The notes beneath the pieces were generated by a model. It ran no database searches and had not been told where the DNA came from. It was given only the letters and a program-made list of their open reading frames with translations. Positions 58,656 to 64,000 of a stretch of 64,000 bases of DNA are shown piece by piece; position 1 is the stretch's first letter, and every line of letters begins with the position of its first letter. A program made the position numbers and the translations under genes. The stretch spans positions 42,201,819 to 42,265,818 of the forward strand of contig NC_041002.1 of the NCBI RefSeq assembly GCF_004193775.1. Reading direction: 5' to 3'. This DNA comes from Glycine soja (taxonomy: Eukaryota > Streptophyta > Magnoliopsida > Fabales > Fabaceae).

Positions 58656-61600
58656 TTAGCTCGCTGTAGATGATTCTTTAGATTTTTCTGTCGCTGTGTC
58701 CTTGTCTGAATTGCTTGTCTCACCAGTCTGTGTCTGACTAGTTTGTGTCTGACTAGTTTGTGTCTGAGTAGTCTGTGTTTGACTAGTCTGTGTCTGACTA
58801 GTTTGTGTCTGAGTAGTTTGTGCTTGACTTAAAACCTGAGAATCGGAAGCAAGTCCCAGAACAACCAGCATAGCCCTAAACACATTCAAAAACAGAGAAT
58901 CAATATTGTTGGCAAACATAATAAGCACGGTAGCTACCCCCACCCAAAAAAAATAATAATAATAAAACAAATTCACCCTCAAAGAAATAGAGTAGAAGGG
59001 GAAGAAAAAGGTAAATTCACAGCATTGTTGTGCCTAGTGAAATCTTGAACCTTGGAAGTTTAGATTGTATATCTGGCTGGCTTGCATGCGCAATCAATGG
59101 TGCCTTCAAGGCTGCAATTCTATTTAATGTATTTTCCAATTGTGCTGGAGGCAGCTGCTTGCAAGAATACACCACCAGAAAACGCATTAGAAATTTAGAA
59201 CAGACATTTTAAAATCTAAAAAGCTCTCAGAGATACCATCCAAAAACCAGAAATGCTAAAAAGAATAGGGTATATTGGTACCCCAAGAAAAATAATAGAA
59301 GGGTATATAATTAATAAGCATTTTTTTCTTTATTCCTTTTGGGTTCACTTAATGTGATAATTAAATGCGAGCAATTATTTAAAAAACAAATTAAAAGCAA
59401 CTGCCTTTTTCATTTTATTAACTCTTCTCAAACCCATTTGGTATACAGAAGTGAGGCGTCTAGCAGAGAATCAAGCTACCGCAGTCATATTTCAATATTG
59501 TATCATTAATCTAGCATGCATAGAGCTCCCTCAATAGTCACAAGGAAATGTAAGAAAATCTTACGATTTAATAGAACAAAGTAAAATTTGAACGTAACAG
59601 CAACATAGTATGATGTCACTCCATTATGTTGTGTCCATGTTGGTGCTTATGGCTTGGAACAGAATACTGATTACAATGGAAGCAGCATTATATTCTTAAA
59701 TAATATACTTATGAAAGCTATTAGGATTGGGCTAGTGGTGAGCAGCCCAGGGAATTTGAATGAGGTTATTATAAGTTCAACTCTCATTACCACTGTTATA
59801 CCCAAAAAAGGTAAACACCATATTTATGTTGTTTTACAGTTAACCCTAGAAATCAACAGGAAAGTTTCTCTGTTGCTACTGTTCCACATATTTCATGTCA
59901 GCCACTTGATGAATCTTCCTATATGATACTAATAACTGATATTTTTGTCCTTGCCTAAGTTATCCATTCATCATATAAAATAGATATGGTATGTAAGGGT
60001 GCAATGATGAACTGAGACAGTGAAAACTAATTTGGAATGTTACATAATGCAGAATATAGATTACAACTGTGCCATAAGTTAAAAAATAATAATAATAATA
60101 ATAATAAGTTCCTGATAAAAGGAGTGAAGAGAGATAATACCTGAAGCAAAATGCCAAATGACTGTGGTTTTGTCAACTGCACACACTTCAAGAATCCCAC
60201 CCATAACTTTGGGTATTTCCATATCTGCATCAGTTCATTTGATGTAAGTACACTGAACAATTGAATAAATTACAAAAACAGATAACAATAATATATTCAC
60301 CTGCTTCATCACAAGGCGAGAAAGAATCCCCATTATAAAGTCCACCTATAGCAATTTATATAAGTCAATAATTCGTACAAATATATCAGATTCAAACCAA
60401 ACAACCGAAACAGATATAAGGAATGATGGTAAAATCTTGTCAGTCAAAAATAAGGAATTAAATCGAAGGTAGCATATTAACAGGGAAATAGGTAAAATAT
60501 AAATGGCTAAGCTTTGATGAATATATATGTGGGGCTTCAAAACTAGAGCTATATTTGTAAGTTGTAAACAATCAACTACCAGTTGGATTCCTAAATCCTG
60601 GCTCACAATAACAACCAAACGTGTTGCTTAGCATTATTACATTTCCAAGGATAAGTAAGCTTCTTACCAGTGTCGGAAAAGCACCAATTGCTTGTAATAC
60701 TGTACGCATGAACAGTAAAGGAGGAGGAATCTGCTCAACCTGCAGGGAACATCATTTGTCTTGTGAGATCAAATAAGTTGAACATGCATTCCAAATATAT
60801 AAAACAATTTCCACAAAACACACCAACTGATTCAATACTCTAGCAAGAACTTCTTGAGTAAAAGTTTGCCACTGCTCAAAGCAAGCATTGCATGCGTCTG
60901 TGACCTGCATATAAATAACCTCAGTTGTGCAAAATGTGTCTTTGTTTAATAAACCCGATGCATAAAACCAATCACCATCAGATACCTACCTTTTTCAAGG
61001 GAATTCCATCCTTTTCAGGATCAATTCCATGAATTGCAATTAAAACTTCAGCCGGAGTAAGCACTGGACCAGATTGTGATGATCCCTGTAAAAGAACTCG
61101 GCAATTAATTCAATTACAAAAATGTACTCAACAGTTCAGAACTAATTATTTATTAAAATACGGTGGAGAGTACATCCCACAAACTTTGCCGATTATGGAA
61201 GTTAAGACTTCAGTACAAGTGCTAAATTTCAAGAGTGTAGGGCCAATCCTAACAAATGAGGTATTGTTCATTGGATTTTTATGACAATTCAATACAAATA
61301 ACAGTACTTTCTAGAACTATAACCATTATTGTGCCCCAAACACTACTTTGGTAGGGACCAAAATAGCGGTTATCCTGCTACCACTATCCTGCTATAGCAT
61401 TTTAGGGGGGCAGCCACTCTGTGCCACTATCCACTACTGTGGTTGTTGGACCTATCAGACCGTTATCAAACCACCCGCAAATGTTTAGTCCTGCAAACTT
61501 CACATTCAAGATATCTGGCCCTTGGTGTGAGGGAGTGTGTTGGAGATCCCATATCGGCTAGTGATATGGCCAAAATACTGTATATAACTGGGGGGACAAC

Positions 61601-64000
61601 CTTCACCTTACAAGCAGATTTTTTAAGGTTCTAGGTCCACTTAAGCTTTAAGGGACACATGTCTCCTTAAGTCAACAACTCTGACTAATGACTGTAAAGG
61701 AATAAATAATACCTGTAATATGCGCCCAAGTGCTGCTTGGAACTTCTCCAAAGGAAGATTCACAATGTGAGGAAAAATGGGCATTACCTGTCAAAAGAAT
61801 TGTTAAAATATGTCCACCAAATGAAAAGCAATACCATTCAAGAAAATTAGAAAGCAAAAGACAAAGATATGCCTAAAGATAAAAAGGTCTTGCATAAAAT
61901 CCATCAATGAATTCAATTTTTTTCTTGATATAAATAAATTATAATTTTAATTGAAAAAAAAAACGCAACAAAATTGACATCCAATTGAAAGAAAAATAGG
62001 GAGAACCTCATCATGCGATAGGAATGGTAATATCGGAATAAGAACCTCTGCATCCTGTATAGAATCAACCAGTTATTAACCATAATCCTAAGTTTCAATG
62101 TGAAACTGATAAGGCTAACACTTTAAAATACCTTGAGTTTTGAATCATGCAACCTTTTCACGGTACATATTAAATCCTTAGAAGGGACCGTACCATCTGT
62201 AAGTGTTTGCAATACCTGACATGGTCAACATAAAATTCACAATATTCAATGTATTCAAAATTCCAATACTCATTAAAAATTATATAAGGCAAGAAAATAA
62301 ACCTGCATTAGAAGATTCTCGCTTCCATTTGGGGGATCTGAAATAATTTCAAGTAGATCTGAAGATGAGCCCATAGTACGTACTAGTATTGGAATTTGGC
62401 AACGTACTGCCTGCAGCATACAATTAATGATATAACCCAGTGACAGAACAACAAATAGTTGACAATATTCACTAGATCCCATATTCCAAAAACTGAAACC
62501 TGCTTCACTGCCTTTGATGTGCTTCTATAGATGACAAATATTTGGCGAAAGAGAGAATGTTTCTGTCATCATAAAGCATCAATATGTAGTATTTTTAATC
62601 AAATAACAGAACATGTGTTACAGAACATAAAAGCATGCATACTGGGGGAAATAAAGCAATACCTTTGTACACAAAGCAAAATACAATGACATGCACCTCT
62701 GAGCCTCAGAAACTGAATCTGGAGAAACACTCTCAGATGTGCATGATTGACGATTATCTGAGGGGACATCTTTAGTACTGCCACTCAATGATGATTGTTC
62801 GTTTGGAACCTTTTCAACATCAGGTCCCTGAAAATGAAAAGGGTGAAAAAGGAAAAAAAAAAACTATCATATCAAGTTCAACAACAAAACATGACACAAA
62901 CTTACCATCCAGAGGACTCTAATTTAAAAAAAAAAAAAAAAGTAAATCCACGGATATGTGAATACCTTTTGTGAATCAGCAAAGGAACCTTCAACATCAG
63001 TAGCTTCAGTTGCATCGCCACTCATCACGGAGAAAAGCATTTCCTTTGAAAAATCTTCTATTTGCTTAGAAATGGATGACAGAGGATAAAGCTTATTTGC
63101 CACCTGCAATAAGAGCTCAAGTTGTCAGACATTCTGTTATGCAGTCAAATAAATGTTTCAACAGAAATTTAATGCTTAATGTACCAGACGTATCGCCTTC
63201 ATACGCACTTCTTCCAGGTGATGCACTGCACTCTTTAATTGGAAAAGGAAAAAAAGTCAAAATTAAGGAAAAGATCAGATGTAAGCCAAAAAAATTACAA
63301 TTACAAGAGGTCGCAAGGTTTGAAAATTCAGTTTCTACAATTCACGGAGAAAAGCAAGGGACAGTATCATTAAGCCATCCACTTAATGTTCAATTTATAC
63401 ATATGAAGAAAGAAAACCAATGAGGAATTATGACCAGCAACCACAACTAAACAAACATCAAAGTTTGTATGATAAAAGTAGGAGAAAAAAACCTGTAGAG
63501 CAATTTGTAAGCAAGTATCTCGAATGGGAGGCCTTAGAAGAATCAAACTCCATACAGTACTTAGACCTTGAGTAACTCTATCCGCATTCAGTGAGTGCAA
63601 CTCCTTTTCACCTTTATCCCCATTTCCAGGAGAACACATATTTTCTAAAATTTTCAGAACTGATTTTGGTAAATAAGGAGATTCACCAAGCAATTTACTT
63701 AATGATTTATCTGAAGGTGGAAAGGAATCTCTAAGTGCTTCTGCCTGCAATTGAAGTAAACCAAAAGCTCAACTCATGCCTTGCTAATGGACAAAATCAA
63801 GAATAAAGAGGCACAGACCACTGTAAGTAGGAATTTTTCATATACAGAAGCTGCAGTTGTGGAAGAAAAGAAGTCAGGCTCCTCTTCAGCCTCACCAAAT
63901 AATCTGTAGAGGACACGCAATGTCAACTCATGTCCCTGAGACGTTAGGTAACCATTGTCAGCATTTATAAATAAATGCACCTTGCACATAATAGCCACTA
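58656..64000 (-). CDS. ESP4: Symplekin (mRNA 3'-end processing scaffold), C-terminal 17 exons, partial
   Basis: Exons on the minus strand: 64000-63819 (continues out of window), 63744-63493, 63232-63185, 63103-62966, 62827-62663, 62562-62500, 62410-62303, 62215-62132, 62054-62007, 61787-61713, 61085-60990, 60904-60824, 60739-60668, 60345-60301, 60224-60141, 59154-59051, 58875-58656. Together they give 620 residues and a stop. All junctions are GT/AG and all in phase 0 except the last (phase 2), with no internal stop. Diagnostic reading: SKLLGESPYLPKSVLKILEN, LRPPIRDTCLQIALQ, HGIDPEKDGIPLKK, FEQWQTFTQEVLARVLNQL, KYPKLWVGFLKC. These are the HEAT-like and Symplekin C-terminal regions. Symplekin/ESP4 (Pta1 in yeast) scaffolds the nuclear cleavage and polyadenylation factor. 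The last exon carries a Thr/Gln/Ser repeat before an acidic, charged tail. Confidence 0.93.
58724..58834 (-). repeat. 15-bp coding minisatellite in symplekin last exon
   Basis: About seven copies of a 15-bp unit (plus strand GTTTGTGTCTGACTA and variants) encode the pentamer T-Q-T-S/T-Q near the symplekin C-terminus. Because the unit is a multiple of three, copy-number change keeps the frame. Confidence 0.9.
61541..61650 (+). mobile_element. TRIM/LTR-like fragment in symplekin intron
   Basis: TGTTGGAGATCCCATATCGG at 61541, followed by a TATA-like TGTATATAACTGGGG, resembles the conserved start and core of plant TRIM-type LTRs (TGTTxx..CCCACATCG). No target duplication or internal region was identified. 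It lies in the 627-bp intron 60990/61085-61713, opposite to the gene. Confidence 0.4.

Noticed and set aside
1..64000. tRNA or rRNA genes
   Set aside because: No cloverleaf with an A/B box pair or rRNA segment was recognised by eye; the only tRNA-like string is the 12-nt primer-binding site at 27613.

Overview
This is plant nuclear DNA, most likely soybean (Glycine max) or a close legume. The evidence is intron-rich genes with GT/AG junctions, Ogre/Tat and Sirevirus retrotransposons, a CACTA (En/Spm) transposon carrying host-gene pieces, hAT MITEs, a LINE, and the palindrome GTAATCGATTAC scattered through several LTRs. The species call comes from sequence style recalled from the literature, not from a search.

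Layout. (1) 1-13583: the 3' part of a very large Ty3/gypsy Ogre/Tat-like element on +. It holds a damaged gag end, protease and G-patch, a 179-nt in-frame intron, an intact RT/RNase H/integrase ORF, a second transcription-unit-like block with a deleted accessory ORF, a 127-bp tandem hairpin array, and a 1638-bp 3' LTR. (2) 13584-42263: an old mosaic of CACTA-transposon sequence and host-gene fragments. Two TNP2 transposase 5' ends lie head to head (minus at 13584-14045, plus at 33460-35505). Between them are fragments of a TauE/SafE-type transporter, a pantothenate kinase (antisense) and a CCHC zinc-knuckle protein. After the plus-strand TNP2 comes a spliced UPL3-like E3-ligase fragment, then CACTA subterminal repeats and the terminus at 42263. 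This mosaic was later invaded by a 12.5-kb Sirevirus (16315-28826), itself carrying a 3.57-kb solo LTR (20592-24158), and by solo LTRs at 30841-31933 and 39806-41372. Most insertions are bounded by TG..CA ends and 5-bp target duplications that can be read directly. (3) 42264-45873: gene-free, with an LTR-like remnant. (4) 45874-50067 (minus): an intact three-exon class II DnaJ/HSP40 gene with a hAT MITE in its second intron. (5) 50068-58655: AT-rich DNA, a 1.66-kb hAT-like non-autonomous element and a broken L1-type LINE. (6) 58656-64000 (minus): 17 exons giving the C-terminal 620 residues of symplekin, continuing beyond the window.

Only the DnaJ and symplekin genes look like functional host genes. 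The rest is nested mobile DNA. The points most worth a second look are the covarying hairpin array in the Ogre 3' region, the paired palindromes at a fixed 20-21 bp spacing shared by unrelated LTR families, and the CACTA gene-capture mosaic with divergent TNP2 ends.
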